This document shows positions 24,873 to 34,156 of a stretch of DNA of 64,000 nucleotides, one piece after another. The stretch's first letter is position 1; the number at the start of each line of letters is the position of its first letter. A model generated the notes under the pieces. It was not told the DNA's origin. It searched no databases and was given only the letters and a program-made list of their open reading frames with translations. The position numbers and the translations under genes were made by a program. Source of the DNA: Bog-756 sp963828385 (GTDB lineage: Bacteria > Actinomycetota > Acidimicrobiia > Acidimicrobiales > RAAP-2); contig CAWHEF010000002.1 of assembly GCA_963828385.1 (NCBI GenBank), positions 806,001-870,000 of the forward strand, written 5' to 3'.

Positions 24873-24944
24873 GAGCAGCCGGTGCAGTGCGGCCGAGAGC
24901 AGCCGGTGCAGTGCGGCCGAGAGCAGCCGGTGCAGTGCGATCGG
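24873..24944. repeat. 24-base tandem repeat, three copies
   Basis: GAGCAGCCGGTGCAGTGCGG plus CCGA repeats at 24873-24896 and 24897-24920; a third copy at 24921-24944 differs in its last six bases. It fills most of the 114-base gap between the PhyH-like gene and the hotdog-like gene. Copies are contiguous without spacers, so this is a minisatellite-like array and not CRISPR. Confidence 0.9.
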
Positions 24945-24958
24945 TAGGGTGAGCACCA

Positions 24959-25873
24959 ATGCGCTTCGCCACGGAGATCACCCTCGCCGGCCCGCTGAGG
25001 GCGCCCGCCCAGATGCTCGCCGACCAGCAGGTCGCCGGTCACGTCGGCGTCCACGACAGGGAGATGGCGGCCTCGGTCGGCTTCGGAGATGCTCCCATCG
25101 AGGGCCCCACCCACTTCAGCCAGTTCGATCCGCTGGCCTCTGTGGTGTGGGGTCCGGCCTGGTTCGAACGGGGCTGCATCAGCAGCCACTTCCAGACCCC
25201 GGTCGTCGAAGGGGAACAGGTCCGGGCGACCATGGGCATACATGGGTACGACGAAATCGCCCGGATCGAGGCCGCGAAGGAGGACGGCACGCCGGTGCTC
25301 ACCGGCTCGGCATCGGTCGGGCCGTCCCACCCTCCGTCGGCGCTCGATGCCAGGAGAGCGGCCCAGCGGGATCCGGGCGAGCTGTACATCGTCGACCAGC
25401 TGGAGGTGGGCATGCGCGGCCCGACCCAACGGGTCGCCATGAACTTCGATGACGGCAACGGAGCGGCCTATCCCTTCTCGCTCTCCGACAAGCTCGCCCG
25501 GATCACCGAGCCCCATCCCTGGTACTCCGAGGAAGGTTCCGAGTCCTCACCGTGGGGCCGTCCCGTCGTGCCCATGGAGATGATCAGTGTGCTGGCCTTC
25601 AAGAAGGGCGAGCCCTGGCCGGTGCGATCGCCGGCCCTCGGGCTCTTCCTCGACCTCGAGGTCCGCCTCATCGGTGCACCGGTCTTCGTGGGCGAAGAGT
25701 ACACGGTCGAGCACGAGGTCGTCGGCCTCGGGCAGAGCCGGCGAACCGAGTCGTACTGGACCACGTCGACGCTCCGCCAGGTCGGCAGCGAGGATCCGGT
25801 GGCGATCGTCCTGCTCCACTCCGGGGTGTTCAAGGAGTCGTACCCGGAGTACCCGAAGGACCTTCTCGCCTGA
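24959..25873 (+). CDS. Uncharacterised protein, possible double-hotdog (MaoC-like) fold
   Basis: A 304-residue soluble protein I do not firmly recognise. Two similar halves can be traced: one ending near VLTGSASVG and one with FVGEEYTVEHEVVGLGQSRR followed by SYWTTSTLRQ. The phrase GEEYTVEHEVVG with a following strand is common in hotdog-fold dehydratases and thioesterases acting on CoA esters. No clear hydratase motif with catalytic Asp/His was found. ATG at 24959 follows GGTGAGC. It lies between the PhyH-like oxygenase and the semialdehyde dehydrogenase in the same direction, which favours an acyl-CoA step in the same pathway. The assignment is an inference from fold pattern and context. 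Confidence 0.5.
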   Translation: MRFATEITLAGPLRAPAQMLADQQVAGHVGVHDREMAASVGFGDAPIEGPTHFSQFDPLASVVWGPAWFERGCISSHFQTPVVEGEQVRATMGIHGYDEIARIEAAKEDGTPVLTGSASVGPSHPPSALDARRAAQRDPGELYIVDQLEVGMRGPTQRVAMNFDDGNGAAYPFSLSDKLARITEPHPWYSEEGSESSPWGRPVVPMEMISVLAFKKGEPWPVRSPALGLFLDLEVRLIGAPVFVGEEYTVEHEVVGLGQSRRTESYWTTSTLRQVGSEDPVAIVLLHSGVFKESYPEYPKDLLA

Positions 25874-25908
25874 GCCGGTCCTCGCCCCCTATGGGGGATA
25901 CTGAGACC

Positions 25909-27312
25909 ATGACCCCGACCGATGCCGGTCCGCCCATCGCCACCGTCAACCCGACCACCGGCGAGCTGCTCCAGTCGTTCGAGCCCTACGACGCCGCCGA
26001 GATCGAGCTGCGCCTGGAGCGGGCAGAAACGGGTGCCCGCACATGGGCGCGGCGCCCGCCAGAGGAGCGGTCGCGGATGCTCGTCACCGTGGCCGAGCTG
26101 CTCGAGGCCGAGGCCCCCGACATCGCCCATACCCTCACCACCGAGATGGGCAAGCCCTTCGCCCAGGCCAAGGCCGAGGTGGCCAAGTGCGCCGGGGCGT
26201 TCCGATGGTTCGCGGAACACGCTCCGGACATGCTGGCGGACCAACCGGTGCCACTCGATCGGGCCCGGGGGACGGTCAAGTTCCAGCCGCTCGGAGCGGT
26301 GCTCGCCATCATGCCCTGGAACTTCCCACTGTGGCAGGTGACCCGGTTCGCGGCGCCGGCGCTCATGGCCGGGAACGTGGGCCTGCTCAAGCACGCGCCG
26401 AGCGTGCCCCGGACCGCACTGTTCCTGGAGGACCTGTTCCGGCGGGCCGGCGCCCCCGACGGTGTCTTCCAGACGCTCCTCATCGGGACCGACCAGGTCG
26501 GAGGGGTGATCGCCGATCGCCGGGTCGCCGCCGTCACCTTGACCGGCAGTGTGGGGGCCGGTCGGGCCGTAGCCGCCCAGGCCGGCGCAGCGGGCAAGAA
26601 GGTCGTGCTCGAGCTCGGGGGGAGCGATCCCTTCATCGTGCTGCCCTCGGCCGACCTCGACCAGGCCATCTCCGTCGGGATCCAGGCGCGCGTGCAGAAC
26701 AACGGCCAGTCGTGCATCGCCGCCAAGCGGTTCATCGTCCACCGGGAGGTGGCGAAGGACTTCACCGACGGGTTCGTGGCCGGGATGGAGACCCTCGTGG
26801 TCGGTGACCCCTTGGACCCGGCCACCGAGGTGGGGCCGCTCGTCACCGCCGCCGCCAGGGACACGATCGCCGCCCAGGTCGACGACGCCCGCCGGCAGGG
26901 CGCTGCCGTCCTATGCGGCGGCGCCACCGTTGTCGGCCCGCGAGGACCGGACCACCCGGGCTACTTCTACCGCCCGACGGTGCTGGAGGGAGTCGTCCCG
27001 GGGATGAGGGCGGCCACGGAGGAGGTGTTCGGCCCGGTGGCGCTGCTCTTCACCGCTGCCGACTCCGAGGATGCTCTGGCCATTGCCAACGGAACCGAGT
27101 TCGGCCTCGGGTCGAGCGTATGGACGACCGACGCCGCCGAGCAGAAGCGTTTCATCGACGGGCTCGATGCCGGCCAGGTGTTCGTCAACGGCATGGTGGC
27201 ATCGATGTCGCCGCTCCCCTTCGGGGGCGTCAAGAGCTCCGGGGTCGGACGCGAGCTGTCGACCTTCGGACTCCACGAGTTCTGCAACATCAAGTCGGTA
27301 TGGGAAGCCTGA
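25909..27312 (+). CDS. Aldehyde dehydrogenase, succinate-semialdehyde dehydrogenase-like
   Basis: A 467-residue aldehyde dehydrogenase. Motifs are IMPWNFPLWQVTRFAAPALM, LTGSVGAGRAV, the Glu in VVLELGGSDPFIV, the catalytic Cys in NNGQSCIAAKRF and EEVFGPVALL. The start IATVNPTTGELLQSFEP and the GSDPFIVL block resemble the GabD/Sad group acting on succinate semialdehyde, but other short aldehydes are possible. ATG at 25909 is preferred over 25891 because GGGGGA is spaced correctly before it. It overlaps the following cysteine desulfurase start by 13 bases and follows the hotdog-like gene by 35 bases. Confidence 0.88.
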   Translation: MTPTDAGPPIATVNPTTGELLQSFEPYDAAEIELRLERAETGARTWARRPPEERSRMLVTVAELLEAEAPDIAHTLTTEMGKPFAQAKAEVAKCAGAFRWFAEHAPDMLADQPVPLDRARGTVKFQPLGAVLAIMPWNFPLWQVTRFAAPALMAGNVGLLKHAPSVPRTALFLEDLFRRAGAPDGVFQTLLIGTDQVGGVIADRRVAAVTLTGSVGAGRAVAAQAGAAGKKVVLELGGSDPFIVLPSADLDQAISVGIQARVQNNGQSCIAAKRFIVHREVAKDFTDGFVAGMETLVVGDPLDPATEVGPLVTAAARDTIAAQVDDARRQGAAVLCGGATVVGPRGPDHPGYFYRPTVLEGVVPGMRAATEEVFGPVALLFTAADSEDALAIANGTEFGLGSSVWTTDAAEQKRFIDGLDAGQVFVNGMVASMSPLPFGGVKSSGVGRELSTFGLHEFCNIKSVWEA

Positions 27313-28580
27313 CCGGCGAGCACCGGAGTGCTCCCGTGACGGCCGAGGGCTCGGGCCGGACCGGATCGAAGCCCGCATGGCGGCGGGCCTATCTGGACCA
27401 CGCCGCCACCACCCCGATGCGTCCCGAGGCCGTCGAGGCCATGGTGCCGCTCCTCGGAGACGGTCTCGACGGCGGTGTGCTCGGCAACGCCTCGGGCGCC
27501 CATAGTGAGTCCCGTCGGGCCCGGCGCGTCCTCGAAGACGCCCGCGACCAGATCGCCGGACTGCTCGGGGTCGACCCGGGCGAGGTCGTGTTCACCGCCG
27601 GCGGCACCGAGGCGGACAACCTGGCCGTGGGCGGCGTCGTCGCCCGGGCGTCCGACGGGTCGGCGTCGCACGGGCCCATCGTCTGCAGCGCCGTCGAGCA
27701 CCACGCCGTCCTCAACCCGTGCCGGGCGGCGGCGAGGCTCGGTTTCGAGCTGCGAGAGGTGGCAGTCGACCGTTACGGCCGGCTCGACCTCGACTCCCTC
27801 GCCGCCTCCTGCACTCCCGACGTCTCCCTCGTCTCGCTCATGGCCGTGAACAACGAGATCGGCACGGTCCAGCCCATTGCCGAGGCAGCGGCCATCGTCT
27901 CCGGACTCGCCCCCCGGGCCGTGCTCCACACCGATGCCGTCCAAGCCGTCCCGTGGCTCGAGCCCGGCCCCTGGTCCGCTGCGGTCGACCTGATGGCGGC
28001 GAGCGCCCACAAGTTCGGGGGCCCTCCAGGGGCGGGCTGCCTCGTGGTCCGCGACGGCACCTTCCTCGAGCCGATCATCCGCGGCGGGGGCCAGGAGCGG
28101 GAGCGGCGCAGCGGCACCGCGAACCTGGCCGGCGCTGTCGGCATGGCGGCAGCTCTGGCAGCGACCTCGGCGGACCGGGCCGGCCTCGCATCACGGGTCG
28201 CCGCCCTCCGCGACCGGCTGGTCGACGGCCTGCGTGCCAGCGTCCCCGGTTGCGAGGAGACAGGCCGGCGGGAGGAGACGGTCCCCGGCCACGGACATCT
28301 GCGGTTCGCCGGCGTCGAGGCCGAGGCCCTCGTGGTCCTGCTCGACGAGGGCGGGGTCGCCGCCTCGGCCGGAGCCGCCTGCTCGAGCGGTGCCGTCGAG
28401 GTCAGCCACGTGCTCACGGCCATGGGCTTTTCCGAGGCGGAGGCCGCCTCGGGTGTCCGGTTCTCGCTCGGGTGGAACACGACCGATTCGGACGTCGAAC
28501 TGGCCCTGGCGGTGGCGCCCTCAGCTGTCGACCGCCTTCGGGGGGAGGGCGCCGTCGCTGCGCAGTGCCTGGGAGCCTGA
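27300..28580 (+). CDS. Cysteine desulfurase (NifS/IscS family)
   Basis: PLP enzyme that removes sulfur from cysteine as an enzyme-bound persulfide, about 426 residues. It shows YLDHAATTPMRPEAVEAM at the start, AVEHHAVL, the PLP-binding Lys in ASAHKFGGPPGAGCLV and the sulfur-accepting Cys loop SAGAACSSGAVEVSHVL. The next gene is mnmA, which needs this sulfur for tRNA 2-thiouridine, so the pair probably works together. The N-terminus is uncertain: ATG 27300 overlaps the preceding gene, and GTG 27336 would remove a non-family 12-residue leader. The order desulfurase, mnmA, ligA is known from mycobacteria, where the desulfurase is called iscS. Confidence 0.92.
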   Translation: MGSLTGEHRSAPVTAEGSGRTGSKPAWRRAYLDHAATTPMRPEAVEAMVPLLGDGLDGGVLGNASGAHSESRRARRVLEDARDQIAGLLGVDPGEVVFTAGGTEADNLAVGGVVARASDGSASHGPIVCSAVEHHAVLNPCRAAARLGFELREVAVDRYGRLDLDSLAASCTPDVSLVSLMAVNNEIGTVQPIAEAAAIVSGLAPRAVLHTDAVQAVPWLEPGPWSAAVDLMAASAHKFGGPPGAGCLVVRDGTFLEPIIRGGGQERERRSGTANLAGAVGMAAALAATSADRAGLASRVAALRDRLVDGLRASVPGCEETGRREETVPGHGHLRFAGVEAEALVVLLDEGGVAASAGAACSSGAVEVSHVLTAMGFSEAEAASGVRFSLGWNTTDSDVELALAVAPSAVDRLRGEGAVAAQCLGA

Positions 28581-28603
28581 GCGCTCCTGGAAGAATGTGG
28601 AGC

Positions 28604-29674
28604 ATGCGCATCCTGGTGGCCATGTCCGGCGGCGTCGACTCGTCGGTCGCTGCCGCCCTCCTAGCCCACGAGCACGGTCCCGACTCCGTGGTCGGTGCCA
28701 CCCTGAAGCTGTGGGGCGGGACCTCGGACTCGGGGTGCTGCTCCGTGGCCGATGTCGAGGACGCCCGGCGGGTGGCGGACGCGCTGGGTCTCGTCCATCA
28801 CGTCTTCAATTTCTCCGCCGACTTCGAGCGTCGGGTCGTCGGCCCCTACGTCACCGGCCATGCCGAGGGGAGGACGCCGAACCCGTGCATCGAATGCAAC
28901 CGCCATCTCAAGTTCGACCGGCTGGTGGTCCGAGCCAAAGAGCTCGGGTTCGACGCCGTCGCCACCGGGCATCACGTCCGCAAGGAGGTGACCGATGACG
29001 GCCGCTTCCGGCTGTGCCGGGGGAAGGACACGGCAAAGGACCAGTCGTACGTGCTCGCCATGCTCGGGCAGGAGCAGCTGGCCCGATCGATGTTCCCCGT
29101 CGGCGACCTGACCAAGGGGGAGGTGCGGGCGTTGGCGGGAGATCTCGGCCTGCGCACGGCCACCAAGCCTGACAGCCAGGACGTCTGCTTCATTCGTTCC
29201 GATGAAGGAAGGGCGGGATTCCTCGGTTCCCGGCTGGCGCTCACTCCGGGCCGGCTGGTGGACGGCGCCTCGGGCGCCGATCTCGGTCCGCTCGAGGCCA
29301 TCGAGCTCGTCACCGTCGGGCAGCGCCGGGGGATGGGTCACGGCCAGGACGGAACGCGTCGGTACGTGACCGCCGTCGACGTGCCCGGTCGGCGCGTCGT
29401 GGTGGGAACGGCAGCTTCGGCACGGTGCTCGGAGGTGGACGTCGGGACGGTGTGCTGGGTCGATGCCGATCCGACCACGGCCGGGGGACGGTTCCCGGTC
29501 CAGGCCCAGTGCAGTGCCCACGGGACGCCGGTTGCCGCCACCGTCGAGACCGCGATCACCGGGGCGCAGGTCCGTTTCACCGCCCCGCAGCGGCGGCCGG
29601 CGGCGGGCCAGACCGTCGCTCTCTACGATTGCGAGCGACCCGACCGGGTGCTCGGCTCGGGGGTGGTGGCATGA
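28604..29674 (+). CDS. mnmA: tRNA-specific 2-thiouridylase MnmA
   Basis: Transfers sulfur to uridine 34 of tRNA Lys, Glu and Gln. The 356-residue product starts with the PP-loop MRILVAMSGGVDSSVAA. The first catalytic Cys is in TPNPCIECNRHLKF and the second in SQDVCFIRSDEG. DQSYVLAMLGQEQL and VTVGQRRGMG are family blocks, and the C-terminal beta-barrel is present. ATG 28604 gives the standard N-terminus; ATG 28595 adds three residues. The gene overlaps ligA by four bases (ATGA) and is supplied by the upstream cysteine desulfurase. Confidence 0.96.
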   Translation: MRILVAMSGGVDSSVAAALLAHEHGPDSVVGATLKLWGGTSDSGCCSVADVEDARRVADALGLVHHVFNFSADFERRVVGPYVTGHAEGRTPNPCIECNRHLKFDRLVVRAKELGFDAVATGHHVRKEVTDDGRFRLCRGKDTAKDQSYVLAMLGQEQLARSMFPVGDLTKGEVRALAGDLGLRTATKPDSQDVCFIRSDEGRAGFLGSRLALTPGRLVDGASGADLGPLEAIELVTVGQRRGMGHGQDGTRRYVTAVDVPGRRVVVGTAASARCSEVDVGTVCWVDADPTTAGGRFPVQAQCSAHGTPVAATVETAITGAQVRFTAPQRRPAAGQTVALYDCERPDRVLGSGVVA

Positions 29675-31809
29675 GGGGCGGCCCCGGTCCTCTGAACCCG
29701 GCTGAGCGGGCCGACGAGCTCCGGCGTATCATCGTCCACCACAACGAGCGGTATCACACACTCGACGATCCCGAGATCACCGACGCCGACTACGACGCCC
29801 TCGTCTCCGAGTTGCGGGCGATCGAGGCCGACCACCCCGACCTGATCGTGCCGGATTCCCCCACGGCGACCGTCGGAGCCGCCCCCTCGGCACTGTTCGC
29901 GCCCGTTGTCCACCAGGTGCCGATGATGAGCCTGGACAACGCGTTCAGCCCCGGCGAGCTCCAGGCCTGGGCCGACCGTCTGGCCAAGCAGGTGCCGCCC
30001 GGAACCGCCTTCGAGTGCGAGCTCAAGATCGACGGGCTCGCCATGTCCCTCACCTACCGCCGGGGCCGACTTGTCCGGGCGGCGACCCGGGGTGACGGCC
30101 GGACGGGCGAGGACGTGACGGCCAACGTCGCCACCATCGGCGTCATCCCCCACCGCCTGTCCGACCGGGCCGGTCCGCTGCCGGAGACACTCGAGGTGCG
30201 CGGGGAGGTCTACATGCCCGTCTCCGCGTTCGAGGAGCTCAACCGGCGGCAGCAGGACGCCGGGCAGCGCCGGTTCGCCAACCCCCGCAACTCGGCCGCC
30301 GGCTCACTACGCCAGAAGGACCCGTCGGTGACGGCGTCCCGTGCCCTCTCGTTCTGGGCCTACCAGGTGGGCAGGCTCGAGCCGGCCGGGTCGACCGGGT
30401 CGACTGCGTCGAGAGGATCGGCGGCGGCGAGGTCCGGGAGAAGCAGAGGTGGCGACGGGGGTGCCGAGCTCGCCCCCACCCAGGAAGGCACCCTCGAGTG
30501 GCTGGAGCGCGCCGGCCTGCCGGTGAACCCCGAGCGTACGATCGTCCACGGCCTCGACAACGTGCTCGAGTTCTGCGCTTCGGCCGAAGCCGGTCGGCAC
30601 GACCTCGACTACGAGATCGACGGGGTGGTGGTGAAGGTCGACGACTTCTCGCTCCAGCGGAAGCTGGGGGCGACGTCCCGGGCCCCGCGGTGGGCCATCG
30701 CCTACAAGTTCCCACCCGAAGAGCGGACGACCGAGCTGAAAGACATCATGATCTCGATCGGGCGCACCGGCAAGGCCACGCCCTTCGCCGTGCTCGAACC
30801 GATCTTCGTCGGAGGATCGACGGTCTCGCTCGCCACGCTGCACAACGAAGACCAGGTGCGAGCGAAGGACGTGCGGCCCGGCGACATCGTCACGGTACGG
30901 AAGGCCGGCGATGTCATCCCCGAGGTCGTCGGGCCCGTCGTCGGGGGCGAGAAGAAACGCCGGCGCAGACCCTGGCGGTTCCCCAGCCACTGCCCGCGCT
31001 GTTCGGCGCCCCTTCTCCGCCTCCCGGACGAGAGCGACACGTTCTGCACCAATCTCGACTGTCCGGGCCAGCGCGTCCAACGCATCGCCCACTTCGCCTC
31101 GCGCTCGGCGATGGACATCGAGGGGCTCGGCGAGCAACGGGTCGCCCTGTTCGTGGGGCTCGGCCTCCTGTCCGACGTCGCCGACTTGTTCGGTTTCGGG
31201 CCCGCCATGTTCAAGGGCCTCGACGGCTTCGGCGACAAGTCGATCGCCAACCTGCTGGCGGCGATCGATGACGCCCGGTCGCGCCCCTTGCACCGGCTCC
31301 TCATCGGGCTCGGTATACGCCACCTCGGTCAGGTCGGCTCGATGGCCCTTGCCCGGGCGTTCGGGGAGCTGGACGCGGTCATGGCCGCCGACGAGGCGAG
31401 CCTCGCCGCCGTGGACGGGGTGGGCCCTGTCATCGGGGCCAGTGTCGTGCGGTGGTTCGCCTCCGATGTCAATCGTTCGGTTGTCGAACGATTGCGGGAC
31501 GCCGGGCTCAACCTGGTCGAGCCGGGCCGGTCGGGCCCGGGCGACGGGGCGCAGGCCGCCCAGACGCTCGCCGGCAAGTCGGTCGTCGTGAGCGGCACTC
31601 TCGAGGGGTACACGCGGGAGGAAGCAACGGCGGCCATCGTCTCCCGGGGGGGGAAGTCGCCGGGATCGGTGTCGAAGAGCACATTGGCTCTCGTCGTCGG
31701 CGAGACTCCGGGAGCGTCCAAGGTGCAGCGGGCAGAGGAGCTCGGCATCCCTGTCATCGGAGGGTCCGACTTCGATGCGTTGCTCGAGACGGGGGAGCTT
31801 CCGGCCTGA
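29671..31809 (+). CDS. ligA: NAD-dependent DNA ligase LigA
   Basis: Seals nicks in DNA during replication and repair, using NAD. The 712-residue product has the Ia domain, the adenylation site Lys in CELKIDGLAMSLTY near residue 118, the OB fold, a four-Cys zinc finger (CPRC then CTNLDCPG), helix-hairpin-helix repeats around GLGIRHLG and GVGPVIG, and a C-terminal BRCT domain (LAGKSVVVSGTL). A Ser/Gly/Arg-rich insert of about 30 residues sits near residue 245, between FWAYQVG and EGTLEWLERAG, and is not part of the usual enzyme. The start overlaps the mnmA stop by four bases. A strong hairpin lies about 200 bases after the stop. Confidence 0.96.
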   Translation: MRGGPGPLNPAERADELRRIIVHHNERYHTLDDPEITDADYDALVSELRAIEADHPDLIVPDSPTATVGAAPSALFAPVVHQVPMMSLDNAFSPGELQAWADRLAKQVPPGTAFECELKIDGLAMSLTYRRGRLVRAATRGDGRTGEDVTANVATIGVIPHRLSDRAGPLPETLEVRGEVYMPVSAFEELNRRQQDAGQRRFANPRNSAAGSLRQKDPSVTASRALSFWAYQVGRLEPAGSTGSTASRGSAAARSGRSRGGDGGAELAPTQEGTLEWLERAGLPVNPERTIVHGLDNVLEFCASAEAGRHDLDYEIDGVVVKVDDFSLQRKLGATSRAPRWAIAYKFPPEERTTELKDIMISIGRTGKATPFAVLEPIFVGGSTVSLATLHNEDQVRAKDVRPGDIVTVRKAGDVIPEVVGPVVGGEKKRRRRPWRFPSHCPRCSAPLLRLPDESDTFCTNLDCPGQRVQRIAHFASRSAMDIEGLGEQRVALFVGLGLLSDVADLFGFGPAMFKGLDGFGDKSIANLLAAIDDARSRPLHRLLIGLGIRHLGQVGSMALARAFGELDAVMAADEASLAAVDGVGPVIGASVVRWFASDVNRSVVERLRDAGLNLVEPGRSGPGDGAQAAQTLAGKSVVVSGTLEGYTREEATAAIVSRGGKSPGSVSKSTLALVVGETPGASKVQRAEELGIPVIGGSDFDALLETGELPA

Positions 31810-32007
31810 CACCGGCGTCAGCTCCGAGGCGGCGTCTCGTCGCAGACGGCCGACACCGAGGGCCAGCAGGTGGCACAGTGCCAGAGCGCTGGTGGCCTGT
31901 CGTCGGTCGCCCTCGGCTCGGGCACGGCCTCCATCGGCTGAGCCGGTCGCAGCCACGAGCTGCATCGCAGTAAGCGGCGCCCTCCGGAAGCACAAGGGGA
32001 TGCCGGA

Positions 32008-32041
32008 GCAGGAAGGCGGGCCTCCGGGCCCGCCTTCCTGC
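32008..32041. terminator. Strong 14-pair hairpin between ligA and the PASTA kinase
   Basis: GCAGGAAGGCGGGC (32008-32021) and GCCCGCCTTCCTGC (32028-32041) pair perfectly around a six-base loop. No T-tract follows. The hairpin is symmetric, so it could end transcription from ligA or insulate the kinase gene. The rest of the 300-base gap shows no gene or RNA that I can support. Confidence 0.6.
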
Positions 32042-32110
32042 ACGTCCACATCCGTTGCGGACCGTCCACCGTTTCGCGCCGGCCGGTCTGTAACCTGACC
32101 GGCGAGAGCT

Positions 32111-34106
32111 ATGCCCAGCATCACCGACTCCATCGGGCGCGTCCTGAGCGACCGCTACCGATTGGTAACCCCTCTGGGCACCGGTGCGTCCGCGCGACGT
32201 CTACCTGGCCTACGACGTCGTCCTCAACCGCAGAGTCGCCATCAAGGTCCTCCACCCCGCGCTCTCGGGGGACGAGGCCTTCTTGAAGCGATTCCGGGCC
32301 GAGGCCAGAGCGGCGGCCGTGCTCAACCATCCGAACATCCTCCAGGTCTACGACTGGGGCGAGGAGCGCGGCGAGCCCTACCTGGTGCTCGAGTACCTGG
32401 CCGGCGGGAGCCTGCGCGACGTCTACGACACCGGTGCGCTCCTCTCCCCCGAGCAGGCGGTCCAGATCGGGCTCCAGGTCACCGCCGGGCTCGACTACGC
32501 CCACCGCCGCGGCTTCGTCCACCGCGACATCAAGCCGGCCAACCTTCTCTTCGACGGGGAGCGCCGTCTGCGGATCGCCGACTTCGGCCTGGCCCGGGCA
32601 TTGGCGGAAGCGGCATGGACCGAGCCGGAGGGCGCCATCCTGGGCACGGCTCGCTATGCCGCGCCCGAGCAGATCGAGAGCTTCGTCCTCGACGGTAAGG
32701 CCGACGTCTATGCCCTCGCTCTCCTCCTCTACGAAGGGGTGACGGGCGAGGCGCCGTTCATCGGCGACACCACCATCTCGACTTTGATGGCCCGGATGAA
32801 CGCCCTCCTCCCCGAGCACGACGCGCTCGGCCCTCTCGGTGAGGTTCTCCTATGGGCGGCCGCCCCCGAACCTTCGGAGCGCTACGACGCCGCGCAGTTC
32901 GCGCTCCGGCTCCACGCCCTCGCCGTGGCACTGCCCGAACCGGCACCGTTGCCGCTGGGCGGCGGCCAAGCAGACGACGGCGGTGGTGACGCGGGCGCAG
33001 CCCTCGAAGGTGGCCGGAACGGGAACGCCTCGGCCACGCTCATCCGGACGGGCGAGGTGACCGAGCTCGGCGTGCCGGCGGCGACGGGCAACGGTTCCGG
33101 CAATGGGTCAGCCGCCGTCGCCGGCGCGACCCGCACGGTGTCGAACGGGACCGGCCCGCCCGCCGTCGACGGACCGGTGGCCAAGAGGCGCCGGAGGTGG
33201 CCGTGGGTCAGCGCCGTGGTGGTGCTGGTCGGAGTGCTGGTCGCCGCCGGCGTGATGGCCGTGGTGAAGAGCAGGATCCTCGTCCCGAGTCACCCGATCC
33301 CTGCCCTTGTCGGCAAGACGTTGCCCGAGGCCAGAGCTTCCGTTCGGGCCGACCACTTCACCGTCCGCTCCACCGGTTCCACCTCGAGCCTCACCGTGCC
33401 GGTCGGTTCGGTTGTCACCCAGAACCCGGGTCCGCGGGCCGGTGGCAAGGCCGTCCAGGGGAAGGAGGGATCCGTGATCTCGGTCGTGCTCTCCTCGGGC
33501 CCGCCGCTCGTCCCCATCCCCAACCTGACCTCGTTCTCCTCCTGCAACGACGCCGTCCAGGCGTTGGCTGCCGTCCACCTGGCCGGAGTGTGCCCGTCCT
33601 CGGCCGCCCAGTACAGCTCGACCGTCGCTGCCGGGGGGGTGCTCGGCACGTCGCCCACGGGGTCCGTGCGCTACGGATCGACGGTCACCATCGTGACCTC
33701 CAAGGGGCACCCGCCCGTCGACGTTCCGTCGGTCGTGGGCACCGGTTCCAGCTACGCGTCGGCCTCGGCCTCCCTCAGTGCCGCCGGCTTCGTCCCGTCA
33801 GAGAACCAGGAGTACAGCAGCACGGTTCCCTCCGGGCAGGCCATCGGTACCTCGCCGAGCCCGACCGACGGACCACAGCCGTTCGGATCGACGGTGACGG
33901 TCGACGTCTCGCTCGGTCCCAAGCCGGTCGCCGTCCCCGACCTCGTCCTCCAGTCGGTCGCTTCCGCCACCGCCGCCCTCCAGGCGCTCGGACTCCAGGT
34001 GGGCGGTCCCTACGGTCCGTCCGGCGCCACCAGGGTGCTGTACACGTCCCCCGTCGCCGGCACGTCGGTCCTGCCGGGTGCCACCGTGTCCATCTACGCC
34101 ATATGA
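32111..34106 (+). CDS. PASTA-type Ser/Thr protein kinase (PknB-like), frameshifted in the glycine loop
   Basis: Membrane sensor kinase that in actinobacteria senses cell-wall fragments and controls wall synthesis and division. The N-terminus MPSITDSIGRVLSDRYRLV then LGTGAS (from ATG 32111) breaks off at about 32191-32196. The rest continues in another frame as DVYLAYDVVLNRRVAIKVL. Removing one base from the CGCGCGA run restores GTGASADVYLAYD. Kinase motifs follow: VAIK Lys, HRDIKPANLL, DFGLA and AAPEQ. A basic patch and one membrane helix (WPWVSAVVVLVGVLVAAG) precede four extracellular PASTA repeats. Gene prediction alone would start at GTG 32184 and lose the glycine loop. It is not linked to the usual pstP/rodA/pbpA neighbours. 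Confidence 0.88.
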
Positions 34107-34156
34107 CCGCCGGCTGCGCCCAATGACCGGCGGCGCATGACACGCGGCTATGCCGC

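Noticed and set aside
24873..24944. CRISPR-like repeat
   Set aside because: The copies are contiguous with no spacers, and no cas genes are present.
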